Notes under the pieces: generated by a model
What the model was told of the DNA's origin: nothing
What the model saw: only the letters and a program-made list of their open reading frames with translations
Database searches by the model: none
Shown: positions 1 through 11,999 of the stretch, piece by piece
Numbering within the stretch: the stretch's first letter is position 1
Layout of the letters: every line of letters starts with the position of its first letter
Source of the DNA: Norana najaformis
Taxonomy: Eukaryota; Annelida; Clitellata; Crassiclitellata; Hormogastridae
Length of the DNA: 64,000 bases
Direction of reading: 5' to 3'
Assembly: GCA_964023275.1 (NCBI GenBank)
Contig: OZ029915.1
Span: 20,736,775 to 20,800,774, forward strand
Position numbers and translations under genes: made by a program

Positions 1-329
1 TAGACCAGACCAAGCCATAGGTCTCTTTGCCTTCCACTTGTCTTACGTTAGATTATATTCAAAGTGGATCAAACTGACTCGATGTCATTCACCGAACTTA
101 GAGACTAGATTTCCATGCGCTTTTTAATATTTAAAGCTTTTTTTATTGAAATGCACGATCAGCTTCACTGCGCTCATTTCTTTTTCATAGTATTTTACAA
201 GATACAGAATTCTATTAGCTTTGCATTGCACGTTAGCATCGCCATCCTAAGCTTGTTACCCGTAGAAAAAAGAAACACGAATATGTAGCCCAAATGTGTT
301 CAATTTCATACTAAATGGTTGAATATGCG

Positions 330-445
330 TTCGCTTCCGGGGTTCGGACCCCGCTTGGGAGCTCACGACGTTCACTAGAACCCTTAAATTTAGCATGCAA
401 AAGTACAGCGACCGTAGGGCTTCGAACCTTGTCGTCAGGGGTTCG
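330..445. repeat. Possible tRNA-like repeat fragment
   Basis: Contains a B-box-like GGGGTTCGGACCCC at about 338-351 and, on the other strand, a second B-box-like GGTTCGAAGCCC. No convincing cloverleaf or A box is present, so this may be SINE debris rather than a tRNA gene. Confidence 0.25.
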
Positions 446-1285
446 TGCCTCTGACACTCGCTGTTCCAGATCCCCTCAATTTTCCTCCAGGTACTGAACC
501 CCTCTTGACTAAAAGAGCCGCGTACGCTGCTGTATCCCCTATACATTCACAAACAGATATAATATTTCATAGATACAGACCCCACTCGAACAGACCGACC
601 GAAGTTTAATGACAACTAAGGCATAAGAAGATATAAGTATGTTTTCTGCTTGACCTACATCCTGATCCTAAATTTATTCGCCTTTGGGGGTTGGCAGAAG
701 GCGCCAGTTGCTGCCAGATATAACCTAATGCCACACCTTGTTGTTGTTATTCTACTCTTGTATCAGTAGTCTTCGACTGAAATCAGCGAACCTCGTACAC
801 AATAATATACGGGGTTGATTTGACAATTAAGGTGTGTCGGTATTAGATGATCCGTGGCGTTAGAGGCAATATAATTATTAATTTAAAATACCTGGAACTT
901 TGCTAATAGGTGTATTGCATGCGGAGACAAGGCGTCGACGGCGCTTTTCAGGATTTTATTTCCCTATCAGTAATAAATTTTGCCCTCAAACTGCAAGCAA
1001 CAAAGGATGCGTGCCCGTCCCTTTGTATGCCGTCACACTGTCCCGTTCTCTCCGTTCCTCCCCAGCCTCTTCCTCGTCCTCCTTGTCTTCCTCTTCCTCC
1101 TCTTCCTACTCCTCCGTATGCTTCTCATTTGCTCGATTAGTGGTCAACGCGCCGGCATCGGCAGATGAGTGTGGATTATTTCAGTTTATAGCATCAGTGA
1201 GAACAGCATTTTATGGTCATCCGCCAGAAGCTTGGCTGGCGATGGCCATAGTGCGCTTATTGGTTTTCAATTCTCCATCGACCAT

Positions 1286-1370
1286 TATGTGTATATACTG
1301 TATATACTGTATATACACACACATATATATATATATATATGTATTTATAAATATATGTATGTATAGGCCT
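1286..1370. repeat. TA-rich microsatellite
   Basis: Alternating TATACTG units, then CA and a (TA)n run followed by TATG steps. Short open frames here are artefacts of the repeat. Confidence 0.85.
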
Positions 1371-1619
1371 ATATAAGAATTTGACATAATTATATGCACA
1401 CTCATACAGTCGATATGCTATTTTGATTACATTATGTACTCGTGCGCCTGTAGAGCTTTCTAGCAGGTTTTTAAATCTACCGAAACTTCGATCGACATGC
1501 CGTAGAAGTATATCGATGTGAGGCTGAAATTTCTGCTCGTCAGGTGTGGAATAGACCTACATGTGGATGTAGGACGATAATTGATTGTTAGTCAGTAATG
1601 AATAGAATGTGTAAATACT

Positions 1620-2425
1620 CGCGCACGTATTGACCTATGACCTATGGCCTTGTCTTTTCTTGTCTTCAACCTTCTTCGAGCCGAGGATTGGCTGCACCAC
1701 GAACATTTTTCCCCCATCTGCTTGTGTCCCTTAACTCGCGTAATAACTGGTCGAACGATAATTCAGTCCACGACTTGATGTTATCGACGATCCATGTAAT
1801 CTTGGGTCTTCCCCGAGCTCGGGATATAGGAACTGTGCCTAAGCAGTCTCCACTCTTTTGTAGCACATGCCCGAAGTATGAAAGATTCCTCTTTTTGATT
1901 AATCCGAGTAGACTCCCCTATGCTCCTGCCGTCTCTGGGACCCATTCGTTTGTCTTCTTAGCAGTCCACGGTGGGCCTACTCTAAGAATCTGCCGCAGAC
2001 ACTTCATTTCAAATGCGCTGATTCTTTCGTCTTCATCTTTCTTTATAGCCATATTGTGGGACTGGCCACACAAGAGCTTTCAGATGTAGTATCTTTGTTG
2101 CACGCGATATGCCGTGACTTTTCCATACATTCTTTAATGCTGCCCCAGCGCCTTATTGCCCTTTTGCTAGTCTTGACCGAATCTCTTTACTGCACTCAGA
2201 GTCTGGTTATAAGTGAACCAACTCCCAAGATATGGAAACGTGTCAACCTGCTTCAGTTGATTACCTTGTACTCTTAGGTTGCAGGCTGTACCAGTTGTTA
2301 CCATGATCTTGGTTTTGTCCACATTAATCAACAGACCCTGTTTGCTGCTTGACCGGTCAAGACCAACCACTATCTTCTGCAGCTCTGCTTCCGAGGTTGC
2401 CAATAGAACGATGTCCTATGACCTA
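1620..2425 (-). mobile_element. Decayed RTE/jockey-like non-LTR retrotransposon, RT 3' part
   Basis: Read on the minus strand, 2403-2167 gives a reverse transcriptase segment just after the catalytic box: DIVLLATSEAELQ, then LDR.SSKQGLLINVDKTKIM and QVDTFPYLGS, all hallmark blocks of this RT type. Further 3', 2030-1910 gives SAFEMKCLRQILRV, and 1866-1666 gives the RGRPKITWIVDNIKSW block and a terminal AANPRLEEG. All are in order, but frameshifts and stops separate them. Such RTs are often annotated as 'craniofacial development protein 2-like' in invertebrate genomes. The 5' part (endonuclease and RT palm) is absent, as expected for a 5'-truncated insertion. Not functional. Confidence 0.8.
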
Positions 2426-2756
2426 TCAGAAACAAATAAATGGGGCTTATAATCATGACTAAACTAAAGGCTATACATAAAAGCCAATACTGATGTACAT
2501 GTATGTGATCGCAGTCGTTATTTCGAGATTTCTGCAGCGCCTAAAGAAGCTAAGGAACACAGGCGCTATATCGAGTAGAGTACGTATAGCTTACGTAAGC
2601 ATGTAGGCCTCCCGTTCATAGATATGGCTCGATTGCAAATATTATCGCGATTGCGCGTAGACTTTCAAAGCGCGTGTAATATTAATGGTGTTCGGTGCCG
2701 CCTGTAAACGTTAACCACAGCGCATGTTTTATGGGCACGTGATCGTTGTCCCTTGC

Positions 2757-2880
2757 CCCTTGGCCCCGCTTCCCGCCCCTCATTCCCCCTCCCGTTCAAG
2801 GCTGCTGCTGCTGAGGCAGCGGAAGCCGTAGCATCATCGTACGTGGTCCTTCAATGCAACGGTCATTAATTCTGCCAAGG
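2757..2880. repeat. Copy 1 of a GC-rich duplicated segment
   Basis: The stretch around 2757-2817 (C-rich, ending GGCTGCTGCTGCTGAG) recurs with few changes at 3713-3776, and both are followed by a similar CAACG.TCATTAAT. A poly-C run follows at about 2952-2967. The duplicated unit sits near both RTE-like fragments, so a common repeat family is likely. Confidence 0.55.
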
Positions 2881-3202
2881 CTCTCGCTCAGCTCAGCAGA
2901 CTGAGTGTCGATTCCACTCACACGGTCCCTCCATCCATTCGTGGGTCGGTTGACCCCCCCCCCCCCCGCGATGGGTCGGTTGATCGGTTGCCAGCCTATC
3001 ATTTGAGACGACGAGCATCTATGTGCGTCGTCTTCGAAGTTTCAGAGCCGACGACTGTAAATAGTGTTTTGGATTTGAAGGTTCACGAAACTGATTATTA
3101 CCGAGCGGCGCCATCACAGGCGCCTTCGGCCGCCGGGTCTTTCTCAGAATAAGGCTTCATCTCAACGATGGTAGTCGTCATCATCATCGGAATGATTTAC
3201 AT

Positions 3203-3255
3203 TATGATGATGATGATAATGATGATGATGATGATGATGACGACGACGACGATGG
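3203..3255. repeat. (ATG/ACG) triplet microsatellite
   Basis: A run of GAT units that changes to GAC units, in a wider GAT-rich stretch from about 3170 to 3350. Confidence 0.9.
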
Positions 3256-3454
3256 TGAATGCGATGATCATATTAATATGGTGATGGGTAACATTATATT
3301 GATGATGTTCGTGAAGATGACTCAGATGTTGTTGTTTTCGATGATGATTAAAGTGAAATCCTACAAGAATTCCTAATCTCTCGACACAGACAGGCTAAAT
3401 GGAAATAACATCAACAGTAGGCCATCACTGTAATTTTCGTCATTGTCATCAGAA

Positions 3455-3482
3455 GTGTGTGTGTGTGTGTGTGTGTAGGGAG

Positions 3483-3580
<98 letters not shown>

Positions 3581-3592
3581 CAGCGACACAGA
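3455..3592. repeat. Compound microsatellite (GT)n-(GA)n-(GACA)n
   Basis: (GT)n at 3455-3476, (GA)n at about 3484-3542 with one AAA interruption, then (GACA)n to 3592. The long low-complexity open frames across it on both strands are not genes. Confidence 0.95.
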
Positions 3593-3603
3593 GATGATCT
3601 CTT

Positions 3604-3712
3604 TCTCTAAGCAGACTCCACACTTTCGTACCATATGCCCGAAGGCCGAAGTAAGACAGTTTCCTCTTTTTGATTAATCCGAGGAGACTCCTCTCTGCTC
3701 CTGCTGTTGTAA
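3604..3712 (-). mobile_element. Second short copy of the RTE-like RT fragment
   Basis: About 90 bases here closely resemble 1848-1940, including the stretch that reads LLGLIKKR.LSYFG on the minus strand. The GA/GACA microsatellite at 3484-3592 ends immediately beside it. Confidence 0.65.
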
Positions 3713-3790
3713 GGGCCCCGCTCCCCACACCTCATTTCCCCCTCCCCCGTTCAAGGCTGCTGCTGCTGAGACAACGCTCATTAATAATTA
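3713..3790. repeat. Copy 2 of a GC-rich duplicated segment
   Basis: See the related copy near 2757. Here it lies between an RTE-like fragment and a minus-strand SINE and could be the SINE's 3' body. Confidence 0.55.
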
Positions 3791-3794
3791 TTTA

Positions 3795-4062
3795 TGAAGT
3801 GTCTTCCTTAGCCCTAGCACACGAGAGTGAATAGACCTTCCTCTCCCCCACCACCTGATCTTCCCACCGACAGTGTACGACAGTTTACCCATATCATAGC
3901 TGAATTCGCTAGGGAGTGCAAGGGATGCAGCAATTTCGAAACGTTTTTTGTCTTGGCGGGATTTGAACCCCAGAATTATCGGTTGACAGTCCAGAGCGCT
4001 GACCATTCCTTGTGCATATGCGCACAAATAGGTGAAGTGACCACAGAGTCATGTGATGAGAT
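3795..4062 (-). mobile_element. tRNA-derived SINE (type B)
   Basis: On the minus strand an A-box-like TGGTCAGCGCTCTGG is followed about 30 bases later by a B-box-like GGGGTTCAAATCCC (plus positions about 3958-3971). This is the split RNA polymerase III promoter of a tRNA-derived head. An unrelated body follows towards 3795. No acceptor-stem pairing or CCA context suggests a functional tRNA, so a SINE is the best call. The body could extend into the 3713-3790 duplicated segment. Confidence 0.65.
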
Positions 4063-4089
4063 GATAAGCAGTTAGGTCTATTGGTGTAG

Positions 4090-5320
4090 CCAATGATGTT
4101 AGTCTGGCTATATTCTGTATAACGAGATGTCGGCCTTGGTCTACACAGATGTGAAACTGTGAAGATTTTTACAAATAGCTTCCAACTTCACATTAATTTT
4201 CTTATGTATAAAGCAAAGAAATAACAATTTTCAGAACTCTGTTTCGGCAGCTATTTATAAAAAATGAATAACCAATGACGTCCAGTAGAAATCTGCTTAT
4301 AGATCTGAAAGTGAAATACTTACATACTTACTCGACAAGCCGTGGCACTTTTTATGCGGAGAGCGGGATTTTTCGCAATTTCTTGGATATTATTGTTTTT
4401 CTTCGTATGCTTAAGTGGGGTGTGTTATAATCGGTTATAATTATTTGTCAAAGTTACCATCACAGGCTAAACAATATAGTGCAGCTTTGTTAAATGTAAA
4501 AAGGTATGTTGTTTAATTATGGGAAACGGTGAATTTATAACACATCTAAATCCAAAATACCGAATGACTGGATGTTTAATACGTGTGAAACGTCTGGCCA
4601 TCCTGGAAAACTTTTGAAGCAATCCATTTACCGGTAACGCCATCACTCCACTAAACTCCACGCCCTCAGTGATTCTGTTGTACCTTCGGCCAGAGAAACA
4701 ATAATATGGCCCTTCCTCCAAAAAGTTGACACTCTTGCACTTCTTATTACTGCATATAAGTAGGTTATTACCTTATATTATATTTATGAAAGACGCTGTA
4801 ACCTAATATTACTTCATATGTTGATATTTGTCTTGTTCTGAAGGCCCAAATCAAGAGGCAATCGTTAATTTCTAAGGCTCAGTGGAAGAGTTTGACATTT
4901 AAGTGGAATTGACAAAGAATATTTATTTCTATAATGACGCATTGTGTAGTATGTGACCCATTTACGTGGAGACGTCGGGAGCCAAAGCCACCGTGACCAT
5001 GTGTTAACAGACCGCCTATTATGGGGCCTTGCAGAAATATCTTCATATGTCTTCATATGCATGTATTGTTACATCGTAACATTGTCCTGAAAAGTGGCAG
5101 GCCGGTTTATGGTTCTTTAAAAACGATAACATCAAATGCTTAATTTCAGAAAAAAATATTAAAGATGCACTAACTCGGTAAAACTGTGAAAAGTATTAGT
5201 TTCTGCTAGAAATGAGAAAAAATCATTTCTCAGAACAAAGGTTTTCCTTTAAAATCTAACAAATGAGGAGCAGATGATTTCAAAATTTATTAGCAAATTC
5301 TGTGTGTATCAAGGGTCTGC
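4090..5320. other. Unassigned AT-rich sequence
   Basis: Open frames of 60-85 codons occur on the minus strand (for example 4467-4721 and 4865-5062), but none shows a recognisable domain, and no splice-consistent chain was found. Confidence 0.5.
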
Positions 5321-5329
5321 AATATTATA

Positions 5330-5392
5330 TATTTATACATGTGTGTATAGTGTGTATATATATGTATATATATAATATGTATATATATAGTT
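5330..5392. repeat. (TA/TG)n microsatellite
   Basis: Runs of ATATAT and GTGTAT. Confidence 0.85.
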
Positions 5393-5411
5393 TAACACTC
5401 TAAAAGTGCCC

Positions 5412-6110
5412 ATGTCACAAAGAAAAATACATTTTTGCTGTTTTTTCTGGCTCGTTCCTTTTCTTTCTTGCAAAGTCTGTGATTTGCTGCAGTTGAATGA
5501 TCTTGATATTTCCCATATCTTGTTCTTCCACATACCTTAAAAGAGTTTCAGCCACTCTAAGGGCTTCTGTGTGTGAAATTTTTGCCCTGTCAACAACATT
5601 CTTGTCGTCATCATCATTTAGGCTTGTGCTAGCAGGAGCCTTGCCTTCACTTTCGTGGGTGGACATATGCATACTCATAGCCCGTTAATATTTCTTCCTC
5701 CATCAGGTAGTCAGATATCCGATAATGTTCATCCATCTCCAGCCACTCAGTAATGATTTCTGATGACATATCATTTATCATTTGGAAGAAAAGCTTACCT
5801 TAGTAACATAAATCATAGGAAAAGTGTATTCAACATTTTTATATTTACTTGTATATGGTGAGCAGATGATGGATTTGTTATGCAGCGGCATATTGAAGCA
5901 TGGTAATTTATATTTATGTGCCTTTATCCGTAATAGAATTAATACAGTAGTAGTGCTTACCTTTCTGTTTCATCTGTGTCCATGTTTGTAGGACTTCTTT
6001 GGAAAATGTGTCAAAGTCTGGCTCTGAATCAGCGCCACTAATGGAGTTTTTTGAATCCCAGCTGTCTTTTGCAGGAAAGACTTCACCAAGAACCTTTATC
6101 CAAAACAGTT
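5412..6110 (-). pseudogene. Jerky/Tigger-like (pogo) transposase-derived C-terminal remnant with a possible intron
   Basis: The minus-strand frame 5678-5415 ends with SHTEALRVAETLLRYVEEQ and a basic tail FARKKR. This matches the conserved C-terminal helix of Jerky/Tigger-type pogo transposases and their domesticated relatives as I know them. Immediately upstream in another frame, 5798-5660 reads EIITEWLEMDEHY...LMEEEIL, the kind of acidic block that precedes it in that family. A +1 frameshift between about 5660 and 5690 separates them. Upstream again, 6088-5961 is open (GEVFPAKDSWDSKNS then acidic sequence). It ends at a consensus donor GTAAGC (plus 5955-5960), with a phase-compatible AG at 5799-5800, implying a 162-bp intron. 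The intron makes a former host gene or exapted copy conceivable, but the frameshift argues for a pseudogene. No DDE core or DNA-binding domain was seen. Confidence 0.45.
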
Positions 6111-6149
6111 TTCAGTGGAGTTTTGTCTGACACAGGCTTTCTTATCTGA

Positions 6150-8265
6150 TTAAATAATTTATTTTATATTGAGCTGTGCTGGTAATTTGGCAATGTCTGA
6201 AGATGTGCATGACACAAATCACCGAAATCAGCTCTCATTTATTATTGTTTTTAAAACTTTGAATAATGCCTTGATCTGGAGGCAGAATTTTTATGTTGTG
6301 TTTAATGGTGCTGTGCCCAATGCAGTCTTCCAGGGATGACGTCTGCACAGAGGGAGGGAGAGGTCACCCAAATTCGAACTTGGGGAAGAGGTTAGGCCCA
6401 GTGCGAACGCCTGCATCTAAATTTGGTTCATACAGTTATTTCATTACAGCCTGTGCCATAGTTCCACCTGGTAGCGCTGTTAGCTACGCATTGCTTAGCA
6501 AAATCAACAAGATGGCTTAATCTGGGCCTTAGCACTCTGTTGGAGTGCAGACGTCTGCAAAGGGGATGGGAAGAGTAATGCCAAATGTGGACAGATGCAG
6601 ACTAGGAGGGAGGGAGGGGTCTAACATAGGTCATTTCTTTGAAGGTCCTTTATGGATGACTCCAGTACTGCTCTTGGCTTCTGGTTCCTTGGACCACAGA
6701 TACTCTACTTATATATAGCTGGAACAAAGCTGTAGAACCGATCATCAAAAATTTGCCTTGTCATCCAAGTTATTTTGCTGCTAGCTTATGTTACTAGCAG
6801 TTTGGTTCTATTTAGATGATGAAAACAGTGAGGGTTCTGAAAGTGATCAAGGAAAAGAGGGACCAACTTACGGCTGCCTGTCTTATCAATACAAAAAAGA
6901 AGTCAAACAATCTTTTATATTTTTGAGTCTCTCTCGTAATTAAAGGCTAAGGCTTGTCTGGTGGCATGTGGCAAATAAAACTGTTTCATTACAGTTATAA
7001 AGTTGTTCTTCATGCTAGCCTTTATTGTCTAAAATAGATTTTAACATGGAGGAAATGCTTTTGTGACCAGTTCATCAGGTGATTGGCTTTATCCAGAAAT
7101 TGTGGTGAAATTGAAATACCTGTGCTATGCCATGATGCTTTTTAGAATGATTTAATGAAATGCTTTGCTAGCTTGAAATGTATGATATCATTAAGTCTCC
7201 AAATTTTGCCACTTGGGCTGGCAGAATTGGGCCACTTCATTCCTTTACGTCTTTCCTTAGCAAACCACATGTGCTTGACTTTGTCTATTTCAGGTTTTGC
7301 AGAATAGTGTATGTTTTTGCTAAAATCCCCATGGTAGAATCGATATTTTATACAAAGCTTTTCAGCTTTTCAGTTTATATTCATTTCCTCAGAAAGTAGA
7401 TACTGCAGTCCTAATATCTTTTGAAATTTTGACCTTGGTTTCTTCGCTATTTACTTGCTCAGTTGCTGCTGGCTTTTCTTCCACGCTAAGAACATTGACA
7501 GTTTTCTTCTGCTAGTATATTAGGTTAATAAATTTTGAATATTCTACACATTTTTATAATACTCTATAACTCCAATGTATTATATATCTGTCTAGCATGA
7601 CAATGACAAGTTGCATGATATGTCTGTACTAATGTTGGCAGTCAAATGGCAGAAGAAATGCCAGTAGGCCTACAGCACGTTTCTTATAAAGACTTTCTGT
7701 AAAGTCTGTGTAAGTAAGTTGGTGAGCAATATGTAGCGCTATACAGCAAGCTTCTATATCATGTGTTAACATAAACTGCATGTAAAATAAGTATTGTCGG
7801 GAGCCATAGCATACTGTGAGTTAAACTGATTTGTGTGTAAATGAATTGCATGTAAATGGGCCTCCACTGTTCTCTTGGTCATACTAGACTTTGCCAAGGC
7901 TCTTTCGTAGAATATAAAGTAGCACTTCGTTATCAGCAGAGAGCTCTTGACACTCTTGTTTTGCAGTAGCACTTTTTGTGAGATTCTTCAAAGTTACTAT
8001 ATAAATGTTCATATACATTCATGCATATACAAAAGAACTATGAGCTTAGTAAAAATTATTTATGTGTACCTGTTATATTTCTCTTTAGAATCTGATAATT
8101 TGTTAGTTAATTAGTTAATAACTTCTATCATGTCGGTGTCTAATGCACAAGGCATCAACAGATGGCGCACCAAAACCAGATTGCAGTCAGGTCCATCTCT
8201 AGATCAGTCCACTAAGATGGAGAGGCAGCCTATGGTGGATAACAGTATTGTTATTTTTGTATTAT
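6150..8265. other. Unassigned sequence with one weak repeat
   Basis: No gene is supportable. About 6325-6620 resembles 61400-61560 in several blocks (a G-rich stretch, then CAGTTATTTCA.. followed by GCC.ATGCC-like sequence), suggesting an old repeat. The rest is AT-rich with only short open frames. Confidence 0.45.
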
Positions 8266-8269
8266 TGCA

Positions 8270-8515
8270 ATGCTGTCTACGATAATTTATTGCTGTGTTC
8301 CTCATATTTGGAATTATCTACCACAAAAGCCCCACTTTCCAACTTGCTATCATCATTTAAGTCTCTTGTTGAGGCTCACTATTTTAGTCAGGCTTTTGCA
8401 TAGCTCCATCTTGGCCCCTTAGCGAACATACATTCATGCCTCAGATTCAGATTTACTAATATTGTTTGCATAACAAGTGCTTTAAATAAATAAATAAATA
8501 ATAATAAATAAGTAG
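8270..8515 (+). mobile_element. L2-like LINE, solo 3' end with (AAAT)n tail
   Basis: Plus translation gives a degenerate RT C-terminus (CCVPHIWNYLPQK then SLLLRLTILVRL) like that of the copies at 36408-36865 and 22733-24712. It ends in repeated AAAT at about 8488-8512, the same tail as those copies. It is 5'-truncated to about 240 bp, the usual outcome of target-primed reverse transcription. Confidence 0.75.
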
Positions 8516-8709
8516 AATAATTAGAATTGAAAAACTGATCAGAAATAACCAAAAATGTCAGAATTCATTTAACTAGTTTATAATATTAAACAACTGAACT
8601 ACATCTAGGCCTATTTGTAATGTAATGTGAATGGAGAGATGCATGATACATGCATGTGTTGTGTTGTGTATAATGATTCTCCACTTGGAAGCCCTGAGGA
8701 TAAAACCAT

Positions 8710-8830
8710 ATGATGCTGTCTGTAATATATATATGTATGTACGTATAAATGTACATATATCTCATTATATGCATATCTGTGTGCGCATGTATATTTGGTG
8801 TATATATATATATGTATGCATTTATATTGT
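8710..8830. repeat. TATG/TA microsatellite region
   Basis: Degenerate ATATGTATGTACGT and (TA)n runs; overlapping open frames in both directions are artefacts. Confidence 0.8.
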
Positions 8831-8869
8831 GCATACTCTACAAATGAGGGATCAGTTTACCTGAAGCCT

Positions 8870-10250
8870 ATTATATTTTTGCTGCTGAAGCACTCCATCT
8901 TCTGTTGCCACTCTTCATCAGATGCTGTTAACAGGGAATCTGGGACAGAACAGTTCTAGATCTGGGCTTCTTTCCATCCCCTTCCCCATAGTTGCCTGCT
9001 TTCTCCTTGTCTAGCTGCCACTTTCCTCAAGTCTTCCTCTAATGAATGTGGTGAGCCGGAAATAAATGCTGGCCAGATTAGAGACTACTGACCAGTGAGG
9101 CAGGATCTCACCTACCACCTACCTGTCCTCCTTCGTACATGCCTGTGTGCTGCTGAGTTGGGCTTCTACCCTGGTTGATTGTTTGTTTCATGTAGACAGA
9201 TTCCTTCTTAATGACCAGTTTAAGTAAATTGTTTTAGCTAAGCTAAATGAGGCATTGTCCAAAATTCACAGATATGTAATTACTTGTGCATGTATGTATG
9301 TGGTGTGTTTGTATGTATGTATGTATGTTGCTTGTATTATGTATGTATGTACAGTATGTATGACTGTAGTAACATGAATATATGTTAGTATATGTATATG
9401 TTATTATTAAAAAATATATGTGTGCCTTCATGTGTGAACTTTTAACTGAACATTTCAACTGAACTTTTTCAAAAATGCCTTTAGCATATGCCACTAGCAT
9501 AAACTTTGAGAGTTGGAGTTCATTAAGAACATCCAGTTGATCTGTAGGCAAATGATGTACTAGCCATTAGTGTGGCTAAAGTGCTCATAGAAAACACACT
9601 GTCACATTTCAAAGGACATCATTGTTGCCGGCCGCTTGACATTTTATTTAATTACTTCAAAAGGCAACATTGCTGTGTGGCAGCCATAAACCACAAGGAC
9701 CATCTAAGAGAGCCAGCTGCTAATGCTGTTCCAGGACATTACTTGTAAGAGGGCAGGATCAAAGGGTCAGTTGATTGAAGCAGTACAGTGACCATAGTAA
9801 TTCAACAACTTGATACCTTTTTAACATTTTTTGCATTTATTGGCACTTATTTACTCAACATTGAGATGTGGTGGATTGAGTTGACCCAGATGACCTGGTA
9901 TTTCCCAATCACCTTTCCTCTAATACCCATCCAGGAATCCACGTACTAACCATTGCTGCAATGCTTAACTTTTATGTATCATGTTCAAAGTGCAAAGCCA
10001 TTGTGTATGTATGTGTGTGACAGCATATGTAATGGTATCTTTGTGTGTTACAGCTGAGTATACATGAGAATGTGTTTATGTGCTATGCAGGAGTTTTCAT
10101 AGAAATTGGTTATTGAGTTTATAAATACGAATCTAAGCTTTCATAAGGTGCATTAATTACCAGGTATGTGCATGCATTGGATGAAAGAATGAATGATAGC
10201 CTGGTGCCTTTAACAATGTATTCAGTGAAGACTTTAGTGTTGCAACTGCC
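8870..10250. other. Unassigned sequence with TATG microsatellite
   Basis: Holds a TGTA/TATG microsatellite at about 9290-9410. No coding or RNA feature is recognisable. Confidence 0.5.
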
Positions 10251-10254
10251 TAAG

Positions 10255-10785
10255 TTGTTGTTTAGTATTAATTTCTTTCTATGCCTTACTTACAGTTCCC
10301 TTCAAACTTTTCAAGCTTCTTACATTCATGGGCTACCCACTACCCAACCGCCCAGGTCTGCTCATTCTTCCTCATGCCTTTCTCAATTTTCATGATCAGC
10401 CTCCAGTCTCTGCCTCTTTCAAATTCTTTAATCTTTGCTGTGCCAGGTCTTTGGAACAAAATTGGTAACTGTGAGCTGCCTACTCTCCCTCTCTCTTGGA
10501 AAGTTTTACTTCAGACTGAAAACCAAATTTTTCAAATTATCCTATCTCATACCCAATCTTGGGTATTCCTACAACCACCACTGTTGCAATTCAGAATATC
10601 TTTCCACCTTAGCAACACACTGTCACCTCCAACCTGAACCCCTGAGTTTTGACCTGGTACCAACACTGACCCAACAACCTGGTTCTCACAGACTTGACAT
10701 GATATAATGTCAATGATTACACTGGTTGCCATGGTGCAGCTTTTCTGTAGCTCTGAGAAATGTTGGAGTTTTACATTACATTACA
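10255..10785 (+). mobile_element. L2/CR1-like LINE 3' fragment
   Basis: In shifting plus frames the segment shows the RT C-terminal pattern: a Ser/His-rich stretch with FSIFMISLQSLPL, then VFGTKLVTV (the 'WNxLP' position), then KFYFRLKTKFFKL. The 3' UTR contains CTGGTTGCCATGGTGCAGC..CTGTAG and an ACATT-repeat tail. This 3' end distantly resembles the GATTAC-tailed LINE family found at 16.7, 28.2 and 44.2 kb. Multiple frameshifts; inactive. Confidence 0.6.
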
Positions 10786-10789
10786 TTTA

Positions 10790-11650
10790 GTTTTTGCTAA
10801 TGATGGAAACTGTGCAGCTTTTTGTCATGGCATGGCAGTGTCTTTTGTGGCAGTGATGATAAGTTCTAATAATTAGCAAGCATTACAAGGTGTTTTTAAC
10901 TCCTTATAATTCTTGTGATATGGCTGTAACTGCAGGTTGAAGCTTTATTCTTATGAAAAGGCATTACCACCACTTTGTAGTAATTAAAGTGTGATAGCCA
11001 GCTGCTTTGTAATATCATAGACTTATTGCATGAAGCGTTTTGTTGAAATCTCTGTTATTCTGATTACACCTGAAACCAAAGTGTCAGTTTTGGCTCTGGG
11101 TTCAGTGATGCCTAAACTAAAAATGTTGGTCTGTGTGCTGAAGTAAATAGAGTGACCTGAAGATTAGACATTATAATTAGATGGTCTGTGAGATGAACAG
11201 TTTCCTTGTGTGGCATTCCATAATTGCTTACAACTTGACTCGTCTGAGGGCCAACTGCTGCTGCTGCTGAAAACTGCCTCAGAATCATAATTAAAAGTGT
11301 GTTAAATGAGCAGTTTCAGAGTCGTGCCTTGAGGATAAGTATGGTCTACAAGTAGAGTGGAGTTTCACATCTCACTTTCCAAGTTCTGTATTCTTAGTAT
11401 CGGAATCAGCCACACATCAATTTATTTATCCTCCTCTCTCCATTTATCTTGTCTAGTGTTCTTCAGAGTGTAAATGTTTATCAGACTGATGATGAAGACA
11501 CTAGTTCCTTCTTCCTGGATCCTAGTTTCTTATTCCATTTTTTAAATGAATAAGGAGTGCAAAACAAACCGGTCTGTTTCTACATTCCTTTTTTGAATAA
11601 GTAGCAAGAAACCAGGAATAAGGAACTAACTAACGTGCTTGTGAACAATA
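10790..11650. other. Unassigned intergenic or intronic sequence
   Basis: No coding, tRNA or repeat pattern recognised. Confidence 0.4.
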
Positions 11651-11654
11651 ATGA

Positions 11655-11722
11655 GAATAAGCTGGTTCCCATAGCTTAGCTTTCTTGGACCCTGTAGAAA
11701 TCTTGAGATTATGATAACAATT
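11655..11722 (+). mobile_element. Solo 3' end of GATTAC-tailed LINE family
   Basis: About 65 bases (GAATAAGCTGGTTCCC, then CCTGTAGAAATCTTGAGATT) match the terminal sequence of the copies ending near 16955, 28850 and 45915. Confidence 0.7.
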
Positions 11723-11999
11723 TTGATGCTTTTCCAAGGGCTGTTATTCCAATCTTCAGTTATTTGGCATTTATCATTCTTGTGTTTTCAGTGTCAACCA
11801 AACTGTTGGTTTAAATGCAGTGTAAATTCCAGAAGTGGGTTTGGGAGGAAGTTTATTATGTTTTTCTGCACTGAATTGGCAGTCTGGCCTGACAAACTGG
11901 ATGCAGTGCAGGGACTGGACTTTGCTTTTACTGTTGTGGAGATTGTGAAAGGCTTCTCTTTCGAGCATTGTGAAAATTGGTTCCTTCTGCTTTCTGGAT

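Noticed and set aside
338..445. Possible tRNA gene
   Set aside because: B-box-like sequences are present, but I could not find an A box with paired acceptor and anticodon stems.
900..1405. Several overlapping frames up to 158 codons on both strands
   Set aside because: Low-complexity Ser/Leu/Tyr-rich reading of pyrimidine-rich and TA-repeat DNA, with no domain and no splice context.
3399..3728. Open frames of 92-105 codons on both strands (RERERE / SLSLSL)
   Set aside because: They are translations of the GT/GA/GACA microsatellite; composition is purely repeat-driven.
8586..8864. Tyr/Ile-rich frames on both strands
   Set aside because: Caused by TATG/TA repeats.
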